Assembly: GCF_016859285.1 (NCBI RefSeq) | Contig: NC_053400.1 | Span: forward strand, 19,983,001-20,047,000 | Reading direction: 5' to 3' | DNA length: 64,000 nt | From: Xiphias gladius | Taxonomy: Eukaryota > Chordata > Actinopteri > Istiophoriformes > Xiphiidae | In this document: one piece after another, positions 44,791 to 64,000 of the stretch | How positions within the stretch are numbered: position 1 is the stretch's first letter | Layout: the number at the start of each line of letters is the position of its first letter | Program-made: the position numbers and the translations under genes | Notes under the pieces: generated by a model | Database searches by the model: none | The model's input: the letters and a program-made list of their open reading frames with translations, nothing else | What the model was told of the DNA's origin: nothing

Positions 44791-46188
44791 GATGTTCATT
44801 CAGATTAATGTGAATGAATACTCCTGACATAGCCCAGGCTGTACTAACAATTTATTGCATTTACATTTGGGCTGAATTTGGATTCAGCTGCATTTTTAGC
44901 ATATTCTACATACTTTTTATGGAAGATTACTTTGCTCCAAAATTTATGAGAAAATGTTTAAATTAACGTAAGACTGAACTCCTGGAGAACATAAATGGTT
45001 TGCTTAAACCTCCAAAATTGTGTTACGTTCATTTAGCAGGATTTAAAAAATAAATACATAAAATAGATATGTACCATTACAGCAAGGAAACCGTGCAGAA
45101 ATGCATTTTTAATATTTTCCCAGACTATGTCAGTACAACTGCACAAGGACATCAGCTTCAGTACATAGTTGCAAATTGGAGGCAGAGAGACTTTTTCCCT
45201 CAATAACAAAGTTAAAACAAATAAAAAAAACAATGATTTGTACAAACATACATTTATTCAAAAGACAGGCACTTCATAGAAGACTAATCTACTCTGTCAT
45301 GGCCTTCATGTACGCACACAGATGCAGCAGCACAATTGAAGGATACAACAACTGACAGCTCTTTGAGCAGCAGGGATCACTCCACCCAGACAACACACTC
45401 TACGTCTTCCTCCTCCCTTCTTCCTTCTTCCTCCTCAGCTGCTAAAACCATAGACACTGAGGCAGAACCTGCCCACTACATCGGCAGTGCACAAGGCTCT
45501 GCTGGAGGTATGAGAATGTTGTTCACAACACAATTAATGCTGTGGAGGAACTTTTCATATTCTTTTCATACTGTACAGAAAATACAGAACAACAAGTCAA
45601 AAGATAGTAATAACAACTGTAAAACACAAGTAAATACCTTTTATCACAAGTGTTTGGATGTTTTTTTGTATGACTAATTTTTTTCTATGACTTTATTGTT
45701 CCAGGAAAGGCTATACTCATCACCTCAACCTGTACCCTTCTCCTTACTGCAATAATCATCTTTGTATATCTAAAATTGTGAGTGGTTTTCCATATGAAAA
45801 TACTATTCATAATACTGAGGTCTAAAAACATTTTTTTTGTTGGTTGTATTAGGCTTTATAGAACCAATATCTGAAAAAGTATACACAGAAAATATCACAT
45901 CTCAAAGAGGCTATGCAGTATATCAGCACTGAAAGCTGAATGATAGTGAGCTGTGGGAAAACTGCTAAGACAAAGCAAAAATCTTATTATTTTATCTATT
46001 AATACAAATTATGATTCTTTTTTTCCAATTTCTCTATGAAAAGGAGAAGGAGTTGCTCTCAGAGCTCCGACATGAAGCAGCAGCAGGAGTACGTCGAGAA
46101 AGAAGACTGGTCGTGTATGAAGAATATAAAGGAAACAAAGGATGCTCAGGAAGATGAGAGGATAGAAGTGGATGACAGTGCAAGTTAA
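43938..46188 (+). CDS. lyve1: LYVE1, hyaluronan receptor with Link domain
   Basis: LYVE1 is a CD44-related type I membrane glycoprotein of lymphatic endothelium that binds hyaluronan through a Link domain. Six exons give 271 residues: 43938-44025, 44192-44375, 44472-44611, 45322-45507, 45705-45777, 46044-46188. It starts MNMNWLCITSVLSVTLVIFG (signal peptide). The Link domain (about residues 40-130) has four cysteines (RRICLSLG, ETCRFGW, LSNCGKS, VFCFNES), with FGWIDEHFAVIPRI and GLVTW as family markers. A short Ser/Thr-rich stalk (TTDSSLSSRDHSTQTTHSTS), a membrane helix (AILITSTCTLLLTAIIIFVY) and a basic, then acidic cytoplasmic tail follow. The extra cysteine pair that flanks the mammalian Link domain is absent, and the protein is about 50 residues shorter than human LYVE1. 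Tandem in-frame acceptors at 44192 and 44201 could add or drop VFP. irag1 lies upstream on the same strand. Confidence 0.92.
44719..44785. repeat. (TA)n array in lyve1 intron 3
   Basis: About 33 TA units, 107 nt after exon 44472-44611. It is likely unstable and polymorphic. Confidence 0.95.
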
Positions 46189-47088
46189 ATATTCTTCCGC
46201 TGAGGTATACTGAAGAAACACACCATGGACAACTACTGAGTAACATTCTTTTTAAGCACAAAGATGTGTCCCTTGATTTGTGTGAAAGTAGTTTGCATTT
46301 TATACTGTATGTGTTTATTATTTTTAGTCAACTGATGTTATTCAATGGTGCAGTTTAGCCACTAGATGGCAATGTATGCAATACAATGAAGACTGAAGAC
46401 TTTTTATTATTTTAACACACTGTTAGCTGCTTCGGACAGTCAACATACATGTAAAAGAAACGTTTCTACAACAATTGCAAGCAGTTTTTTAAAAAGAGTA
46501 TATCATTAGAAGCTTAGATATCTTCAATACATCACTTTCTTTCCACAAAAGTCACTGAAAGCACTTTAAAACAAGGTATTTATGGGAGAGACAGAGGAAA
46601 CGTCCCAGACATCATCCATCTCTGTTATCAGAGCTGTCTGAACTAACATCGTGTAAAGCTCTCAACAAGTGTTCTTATGTCCGATGTACAGTGTATACAG
46701 TACCTGAAAAACTTCAGACAGTTTCTATGACAAACCCCCATCACAAAATGGTGTGGAAGGTACAATTGTTTATACATAGTGGGTTTGTGTAACGAAACGC
46801 GTGTGAATTTACTGCACAATTCCAGCCCTCCACAGCTTTTGTCTAAACCTTTGAGAACCAAAGTGCTATCAGTCATCCATTCATCCAAGGCATGCGTCTT
46901 CACTTTACCTAACTCTGTTGTTATCAAAATGTGACCAGCTAAGCATTTCTCTTCAATTGACAGGATACTGTTTGTTTTTTTTTAATCATCACTCATTCAA
47001 TGGCACTTTTCCAAATAAAGGTAAATAGTGATTACTGAGAGCTCAGCATGCTTGGATTCTGTCTAATTTGAGGTCCATTTTTTTCATA
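46189..47088. other. Convergent 3'UTR region of lyve1 (+) and ampd3 (-)
   Basis: On the plus strand the only canonical AATAAA seen is at 47014-47019, 70 nt before the ampd3 stop. On the minus strand AATAAA occurs at 46403-46408 and 46314-46319. If these are used, the two 3'UTRs overlap by about 600-700 nt. No coding sequence was found. Confidence 0.55.
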
Positions 47089-56723
<9,635 letters not shown>

Positions 56724-56734
56724 ATCTGAGGGTG

Positions 56735-59700
56735 CTGTCCTCTCAAGTCAGAATCAGTGAAACACTGTGCAGGTTCAGTTGTACCTTAATGGATTCTATC
56801 TGCATCTATCTGGGTCAGACTAAGTTAATCTATGAGTCTACAGTGGTACACAGCCACAGCTTTGTTTTCCTGACTACCCATCTCTCTCTATTTTAAGGAA
56901 CCAGGCATCATGTTGACAGAGATACTAATCCTGAGAATATGTCAAAACTGGCTGTCAACAAAGAGGGGGCCTCACTCACAAGAGACAAAGTCTGCTGCTC
57001 TATTGCTCCCTCTCTATATCTCTTTTTGTCTCTGTTAGACACACACATACATAGACACAAACATACAAGCACCCTGTTGTTCACACCTGCACTTACATAC
57101 TGTAAAGTGTGAACACATAGAGAGGAGGAAAGAAAAGAGACTCTGCACTACTTGTCTGGCAAAGAGGCATCACAACCAGGTAGTCCGCACAGTTGTCCTT
57201 TTCAGTCAGTAAGTACCTCCAGCCAGAATGAAAGTCTTCCCCCATTTATCACTGTTCCCTTGCTTATTAGAACTGTATATAATCTGGGCGCTGATCTTGA
57301 TTTAGTCCCTGTACATCTGAAAATAAAAAATTCTACTTTAGGGTTCCAGCAAAAAGTCACTCTTTAAACAAATAATTGCCCTCAGAAGGCATTAGGCTTA
57401 CCTACACTCTCTGCTTACCACTCAGATTTGTGTGATAACAAAGACAACTGACCCCATCTCACATTCGGTATCTTTATATGATGCAGAGCTGCATAACATG
57501 TTTATAATCTCTGTCAGTACCCAGCTATTTATAACCAAGTGACTAGACCAATCCTTTAGTAGTCAGAATGGTAAAATAATCTTCATACTATGTGGTTCCT
57601 GGTGCTGTTTAACCACCATACAGTATAATAAATAGTGGCCTTGCTTAGCCTGTTCCCACAATGGCCTGGACCAAGATAAGTGGCGGAAGATGGATGGTCA
57701 AAATCATAATCTGTGACAAATTTTATAGTGCATCACTTCCCCCTGTTTTCCCCAGAATGAATAAATTTGTTGACTATGAAATAATTAAAATGTATTTTTT
57801 AAATTCTCAAATCTAAAGCATTGTCGGAGTTTCAAAAATTCAGCTCAACAACCAAGTGTTTTCTCATAACTGCTTGTGATGCACACAGGTGGCCAGGTTA
57901 CAGATACAGCACATGCTGCATCTCTGCATGCTTAAATTACCCATAAAGAGGTAATGGTAATGATTTCTTGTAACACACGTGGCTTTAAACACACATTGAT
58001 GTTTAGTTCCTTTAGACTACTGCAGTTTCACATTTAAGGAATGAATCCTTTAATAATCGTATTGATCTGCGAAAATTTTCAATTTGATAATATTTTAGAA
58101 AACTAACAAGGTGCTTGCTGATTCCCACCCCACCACTGCAGGGTGATCAATCAATCCTTAAATTTTCACTCTATAGTGGGGACTCCCCAACCCAGCACCC
58201 AAATAACACAGGAGATAAAATATTTTATTCAGCATTATAGCAGCTTTTCTCTCATTGATCAAAGTGTCTGGTTTGGTAAGCATCAGATCTAATGACTAAG
58301 AAACAGTGTTATGGTGCAGCTCTGCAAAAATAATTACTATGAAGTAGAGTGGGGTGCATCTTCATGGTGCTCACTCTGGACTGGGCTACTGTGGATGCCC
58401 TCGTGTTTGTGAGTCTGTACTGTAAATGTGGAAAAGTGGAGTTGGCCATATATCATCTCCACAGTTACTTTGAAGAAAAAGGATCATGATTCATTATTCC
58501 CCATTCACTGCAAATCCCATGGGAGCCCTCCTGAGGCCATTACTGGACCACTCATAGCCCTATCTCAGACCCAGCTCGCTATACTCTGCTCTCTTTATCT
58601 TGTCTTTTTTGGCTTTTCTCAGACACCTCACTGCCGTTATTGGCTGGGCCCTGAAGTTGGCTCTTTGTCAAAGTCATATCTAAGAGAGAGGTCAACAACA
58701 CAAGAGAAAGCCATTTACCACATTATAGAGGGAGATAGTGAGAGAATGAGAGAGGGAAAGTAGAGAAGCTCACTCTTTCCCAAGCAAGGACTTGACCGCT
58801 GCTTTAACAGAGGCGTGTCTCCTCTTCTCATATTTCTCAGTTGCCAGGGCCTGGACAAGATTAAAGAACAGAAAAGGAAGTGCACTTACCCGTGAAGACA
58901 AAGTCTTACAGCTGAAGCCTACAGCTATCCTCTATTCTCTAATACTTATCAGATATAATTCCAGTAAGTCTATATGTATAGTTTTTTTTATTGATGAGTA
59001 GGTTTGGATATGGATACATGGATATGGATACAAACCAGTTACCAGTTACAAAGTCTCACATACAGTATAAAAAAATATATGTAACTATAAATCAAGATTT
59101 TTTTCGAATGGACATTCAAAGACAGAAAAATAAGTGATGTTTACCTTACATTGTCAATAATCAGTGGACATCACTGGTCCAAGACTAAAATGTCAAATAC
59201 TATAAGTCCACTCACCTTGTCAGGCTCTGCTGTCGCTGAAGTGTGTATAAACCTTGCACAAATTGGCTCAGAGAAATATCTAAGTCATGCTGTGCTTTTG
59301 TTGTGACTAGAGTATGTGATATCTCATCCTCCACCCTGCAGTGCACATCACTCCATCCTTAACTCTTTCATTGCTGCAGCTTAGTACAAGGACATCAGCT
59401 GAACAAATGCTGAAGTCAGCCAGTGGGGTGATTTAACTGTTTCACTACTTGCAATGGATATAGTGGGAATTAATGCATGTTCGAAATGGGTCAATATGTA
59501 AAAATATATTTCTCTCATCTTTCTTAGAGACTAATTACATCCTCTTGTGGATGTTTTCCTTCATTGTTATTTTTCATTTGCAGGACATTTTGCACTTTTG
59601 AACTCTAACCGTTGTGTACCACTGGTGACATCAATGTCTGGGTAGACTCTCACAGCCAGATCAAAGCACTTTCTCTGATACCTTTTCAGAGCAGAATAAG

Positions 59701-62339
59701 CAGTCTTACAGTACAGCATGTGTGAACTCCTAACACAGCTTTAGAAGAGGACCCAGATTTACTCCTGTGGTCACAAGCAGCAGGGGGCCCACAGTCCCTG
59801 ATTTAGCCTGACAGTGTTTGAGATTATGAGGCTAATCCTCTCAAGTCAGGTTATCAGGGTACTTTTAGAGTTGGCTTTAGAGGACTGACTCTTAGCCCTG
59901 GGCCTGTATCACTTTGATTGACAGCAGTATTGTCAGACTGATTATTACTCCTTCTCTCCTCTCCTCTGTAGTGTTGTAGTGACTAAACAGTGCTTCAATG
60001 ACAAATTCCACAAATAGTCTAAGTAGGTGATCTTATTAATACCTGAGTTCCTGATGGTTATTTTCCAGCGGGTCCAGACAGTCCTTTTTCACTCAGTTGC
60101 ATTTTGGCAATAAAGTTAAAATGGTAAATTATCTTATCCAACATCCTGCTGTAAATAGCAGGTCCTAAAATAATACTGTGGATAGCTGTCTCAACACAGC
60201 CGTAGAAGAATTAAAAGACTTGGAGCTTAACATACAGAAGGTCATGGAAACTGGGTTTTATTTTTTACCAGTTGACCTACATTGATCCATTTCTTGATGC
60301 TGTCATCACGTCACTGGCGTCACTAGCTGATTGGCTCACTGAAGGAATGACATGTTCACATAGTTAGAGTACACTCAGTGGGCCAGATATAGATCCATTC
60401 AGTCTATTCTTAGATTACTTTTACTATGAGAAACACTATACATGTTTTTTTTTTTTATTGTTGTTGTTTTTTTTTTTTACCATATGGGTTTTGTACAGAA
60501 ACTCAATTCCCATTCAGAATGTACAAATACAACTAATTTAAGCAGCCACTAGATGGCATATTTGCTTTGTTTTAGTTTCATCTACAATATGCCATTTAGT
60601 CATTCGGGAGGCAGGTATTGTCTTATTGACATGTGGTAGCTACTGTACATTCTGCTGATTAAATTTAGCCATAGGCTATTCTTCAGGAATAGATAAAAAT
60701 ACAAATAAAGACTGACACCCCCCCAAATAAACATCTTTTATTAAAGTGACATTGCAGGCGCTTTTTCTAAGTATTAATCCCTTGATTCAAAAGAACAGGT
60801 TCCAAGCAAACACAACAGTAAAGACAGAACATGGGCTTGCTGCTTTTATATGTCTAGTGCACATAATTTATTTTACTTTATTTAGATGAAAATAAACTTA
60901 AAATTATTAGTTATTTATGAGTCATTTTAGAAAATGTGATGTATTCCTTGAAAATGTACTAGATTTGTACAGTTCTGTATTCTTTTGCTGAGCTAATAGG
61001 CAGAACTTAAATTTGTAACCCAACAATATAATTCAAGGAATAGTCACAGTTCTCACCTATCACTGCTCCCATTCATAATACAAAAAAAAGACTTCATTTG
61101 AATTCAGCTGTCTGATCTAATTGAATAAATCATACGAAGAACTACCAAAAACCACAATTCTGGCGTTTTACCCATCTAATCTCACTAGATGGCAAGAGAG
61201 AACATACAGTTTTGAGCCTCACTTTGTTTCTGTGTAACCTGCTCACAATCATACTACAAAGTTTTGAACAACTGTATTTGGCTTTTCCGGTGAATTAAAA
61301 AAAAAAGCAGAAACTAAAGTTATACATAATTTTTATTAAGTCACATGCTAGTTTTTCATTTCCTGTATGATTTCACTAAGAATTGTTTATAGAAGCAGGG
61401 TGAATATCTAGTTTGTCCTTCCGACAAAAGCTGATAGTCATGCTAGCGTCAAAGAAGGATCCGGTTAGTTTGACTTCATACCATTCAGTGAATTCCTGAT
61501 TTGATCTTTTGTAGTAAAACTGTACAAGTGATAAAGTGTTTACTGCACTGTGAATTTTTATAGTAGGTAATGAGCAAAGCTAGAGGATAAGAAGCCACCT
61601 TTTCACCCTCTGGACTATCCTCAGTGGGTCCCTCTGGCCCATCACTCTGTGTTTTGTTCACCCCACATTTTTCCCACTACGACATTTCCAAAACTGGCAA
61701 GTGCACATGTTGACAGTTGAAGCCTTTGCATTCTGGGACTGGTCTGAATAAAAAAAAGACAAAGGGAATGCATCCAAAAGATAAATATATTTACTGTATA
61801 TGTCTTATGTGGTTTAGTCTGAACTCCTTAAAAATGTCAAACAAGGGGTGATAATGTGTCAAATAAAGAGGTCTACAGCCTTCCAGTGCTGTTCAGTCTT
61901 GGGGGTCTGCTTGAATGTGAAGGCCAGTGCTTTGTTGGAGCAGTTTTTGTGATGCTCTCACAGGAATGTTGGACCGGAACCCCCTGCGTCGGCCTTCTCA
62001 TGTCCAAATCATCTACCATTAAACACAGATGGAACTAAAGCCTCAGCCCCCTCTGATGGCTTTAGGGCTGCTCTGTGATGTGGGGTGAGCCAACAAATAT
62101 GAGCTGAACCAAGCAGGAATGCGCCTGGCACCCTGTCTGCCCTTTTTTTGAGGGGAAGGGGGGCATCATAACCAGGGGAATGTAGTGAGAGGAGGGGAGG
62201 CTCTAATGAGTCCCTGTAATCACTTAACAGAGACCAGGTGCTCTGTGTATGTGTAGCAGTGCACTTGAGACAATAGAATGTCACTTTAAGTTTACGAGAG
62301 CCAGGAGAAAAAGAGGTCTGGACAAGGTCTAGATTTTGT
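56735..62339. other. ampd3-adm intergenic region, nothing recognised
   Basis: About 5.6 kb without a supportable exon, RNA gene or clear transposon on either strand. There are poly-T tracts (60445-60479) and a short duplicated GGATATGGATACA (59008-59034). The region should include the upstream regulatory DNA of ampd3. Confidence 0.5.
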
Positions 62340-62349
62340 ATGCAAAATG

Positions 62350-62355
62350 TTTATT
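62350..62355 (-). other. adm: Poly(A) signal of adm
   Basis: TTTATT on the plus strand is AATAAA on the minus strand, about 945 nt after the adm stop. The 3'UTR between them is AU-rich with at least one AUUUA (around 62550), which fits an unstable mRNA. Confidence 0.7.
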
Positions 62356-63298
62356 GAAGGACAATGTTATTGCTTTGACAAATAAAATAAAACACATTTA
62401 CAAATATATAATATACCTATGAAACAGATATCCTATTACCACAGTTTGCAAAAGAATAATGACAAATAGCTACAATGCCCATATATATTTCTTCCTGTAC
62501 AAAAATAATTCTATCTGCATAAGTACTTTAATGTAACTTCTATATAATATTTAAATAAAGGATTTCACATATACATATACCTGCAATAAAAAAAAATATA
62601 GATTGCACATGTTTTGTACAAACAATAACAATTTCAAGTATATTTCAATCCATTGTGGACTGGCACATATCTCACAGAATCTAAGGCATTTTCCCTTATA
62701 CAGTGTCCAAAACTTTATATAAACTGAAAGCTTCAAAGCTCTGTAGCCTATCTTCCTGTTTGGCATTGTGATGAAGATGTCTTTTCCTGATGATTCATTT
62801 GACTTTAAGTCCAAATGGAAAAGTGCAGACAAGTACTGACAGTTTGACAGTTTGGAACACGGTGGTATAATCCTTAAAGGATAGCACTTATCAAAGTCCT
62901 GGCCTTGAGGAATAAGTGTGTAAAGTCCCAGAAGCAGAAGAGAGTCCCCTCTTTAAGCCAGGGGATGTGTGCACTTTGCCAGGTATTAGCACTCTTCCTT
63001 TCCCTCTGCCGAGCAGAGAGCAGCACCTGTAGTTTTGTCCATGCTGTGCCATCCAGTGTCTGTAAGCTAGCTGCAGTTGTTTGCACGCTCTACATCGCTG
63101 AGCTGCAAGGCTCAGCCTTTAGAGAAACTCAGTGCAGCCAGTCTTGCTCTGACTTAGTCCTCATGCCTGGAAAAAATGTGCTGTGGAATACTTGGCAGGA
63201 GTCTGAGGCATTTCGAGAATTTTAGAAAAGAGCAGAGAGGACACTAACTCTCAGCTACTCCCTTGCTTTTGTTCCCAACTCCTCTTGCAACGTCCCAC

Positions 63299-63912
63299 TC
63301 ATGTCTGTCTGAGGAGAGCTTTAAGCTTGTGAACCTGTGAGTCAGTTCTGCTCCACTGGGGCCTCAGCCTGTCCTGCTCTAGCCTCAGTGTGACTATGTG
63401 TGCCGGAAGAGATCGACGCCTCCGGCCGTACCCGTTCGGGCTGATCTTGTCAACAGGGGCGCTCCCAATCTTCATCTTGTTATTGAGCTGGTGCAGGCGG
63501 TGTGCCAGGTCGTGCACTGTGCAGGTGCCGAGCGAACAACCTTGTTTTTTTGACTGGTTGGCTGAGTTTTTCGACCTCTTGGTTCGGACATTGATGTCAG
63601 TGCTGGAGGACAGAAGGAGAGACGAGGACATTAATCTATGTTGTTCATTCGTGAATCGGGTATTCTTTGCTTAAATGTAGTATTCCTTTTGTATGACAAG
63701 CAGAACACATTTAAATGAAAAAAATGACATAATAACCAATTGGAGACAATTTGTAGATTTTTAGGATTGAATGGTTAATATCATACCTTGAATGTGGCAG
63801 CAAGGTATCCCTGATATCTTCTGGTCGGACAAAGTGCTCAGACTGTGCTGTCTCCTCTACTGATACGCTGTCAAGATCCCGTCTCAATCTGCTCCCTAGC
63901 CATATGCTTAGC
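63299..63912 (-). CDS. adm: Adrenomedullin precursor, last two coding exons (partial)
   Basis: Adrenomedullin is a secreted, C-terminally amidated vasodilator peptide acting on CLR/RAMP receptors. Two exons are visible: 63787-63912 and 63299-63602 (stop TGA 63299-63301), joined in phase 2. The signal peptide and first exons lie right of the window. The mature hormone follows a KR site (DINVRTKR): SKNSANQSKK, then the six-residue disulfide ring CSLGTC, TVHDLAHRLHQL and SPNGY followed by GRRRR. The Gly is the amide donor, giving a 49-residue peptide ending in Tyr-amide. The CSLGTC ring and the surrounding residues fit fish ADM1 rather than ADM2/5. Upstream, LSIWLGSRLRRDLDSVS is the place of the PAMP C-terminus, but the residue after SR is Leu, not the Gly needed for amidation. 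Position beside ampd3 agrees with the human locus. Confidence 0.93.
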
Positions 63913-64000
63913 CTGGGAGAGGAGAAAAAAAGTCCATTAGTCTTAGGCAGATAATTCAGTAGACAGGTAACTGCTGTCACATCTTGTATCAGATGAAAAC

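Noticed and set aside
62009..62284. 91-codon open frame on the minus strand near adm
   Set aside because: It lies beyond the adm poly(A) signal, with no domain and no splice or promoter context.

Overview
The window is vertebrate nuclear DNA, almost certainly from a percomorph (ray-finned) fish. Coding sequence is split into many short exons with GT-AG borders. Long CA/GT arrays and several dispersed repeat families typical of spiny-rayed fish fill the introns. All splice sites were read by eye from the bases and checked for codon phase; no alignment or database search was run.

Layout from left to right: the 5' half of ctr9 (minus, 1-5095, running off the left edge); an EF-hand plus coiled-coil exon block (plus, 7449-13067) that resembles the N-terminal half of KASH5/CCDC155; irag1/mrvi1 (plus, core exons 13910-41346); lyve1 (plus, 43938-46188); ampd3 (minus, 47089-56723, complete, 765 codons); and the 3' half of adm, adrenomedullin (minus, 62340-63912, running off the right edge). 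Gene order and all orientations match the human 11p15.4 block ADM-AMPD3-(RNF141)-LYVE1-IRAG1-CTR9, except that no RNF141 is seen between lyve1 and ampd3.

The genes do not form one pathway. CTR9 is a PAF1-complex transcription-elongation subunit. IRAG1 is an ER tail-anchored partner of the IP3 receptor and of cGMP-dependent protein kinase. LYVE1 is a hyaluronan receptor of lymphatic and other endothelia. AMPD3 deaminates AMP, and ADM is a vasoactive peptide hormone. Three of them (IRAG1, LYVE1, ADM) act in vessels or smooth muscle.

The most notable observation is the KASH5-like block directly upstream of irag1, on the same strand. Its 13 exons keep one frame, and they can be spliced in frame to the irag1 core in two ways. 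If joined, the protein would carry a dynein-adaptor-type EF-hand/coiled-coil head on an ER or nuclear-envelope tail-anchored IRAG body. A second, short irag1 transcript is suggested by a candidate non-coding first exon ending at 19071, with a perfect CArG box at 18853-18862. It would use the Met at 24641, which corresponds to the start of the short mammalian form. Other points are a GC-AG intron in ctr9, alternative first exons in ampd3, long dinucleotide arrays close to splice sites, and loss of the amidation glycine in the PAMP region of adm.
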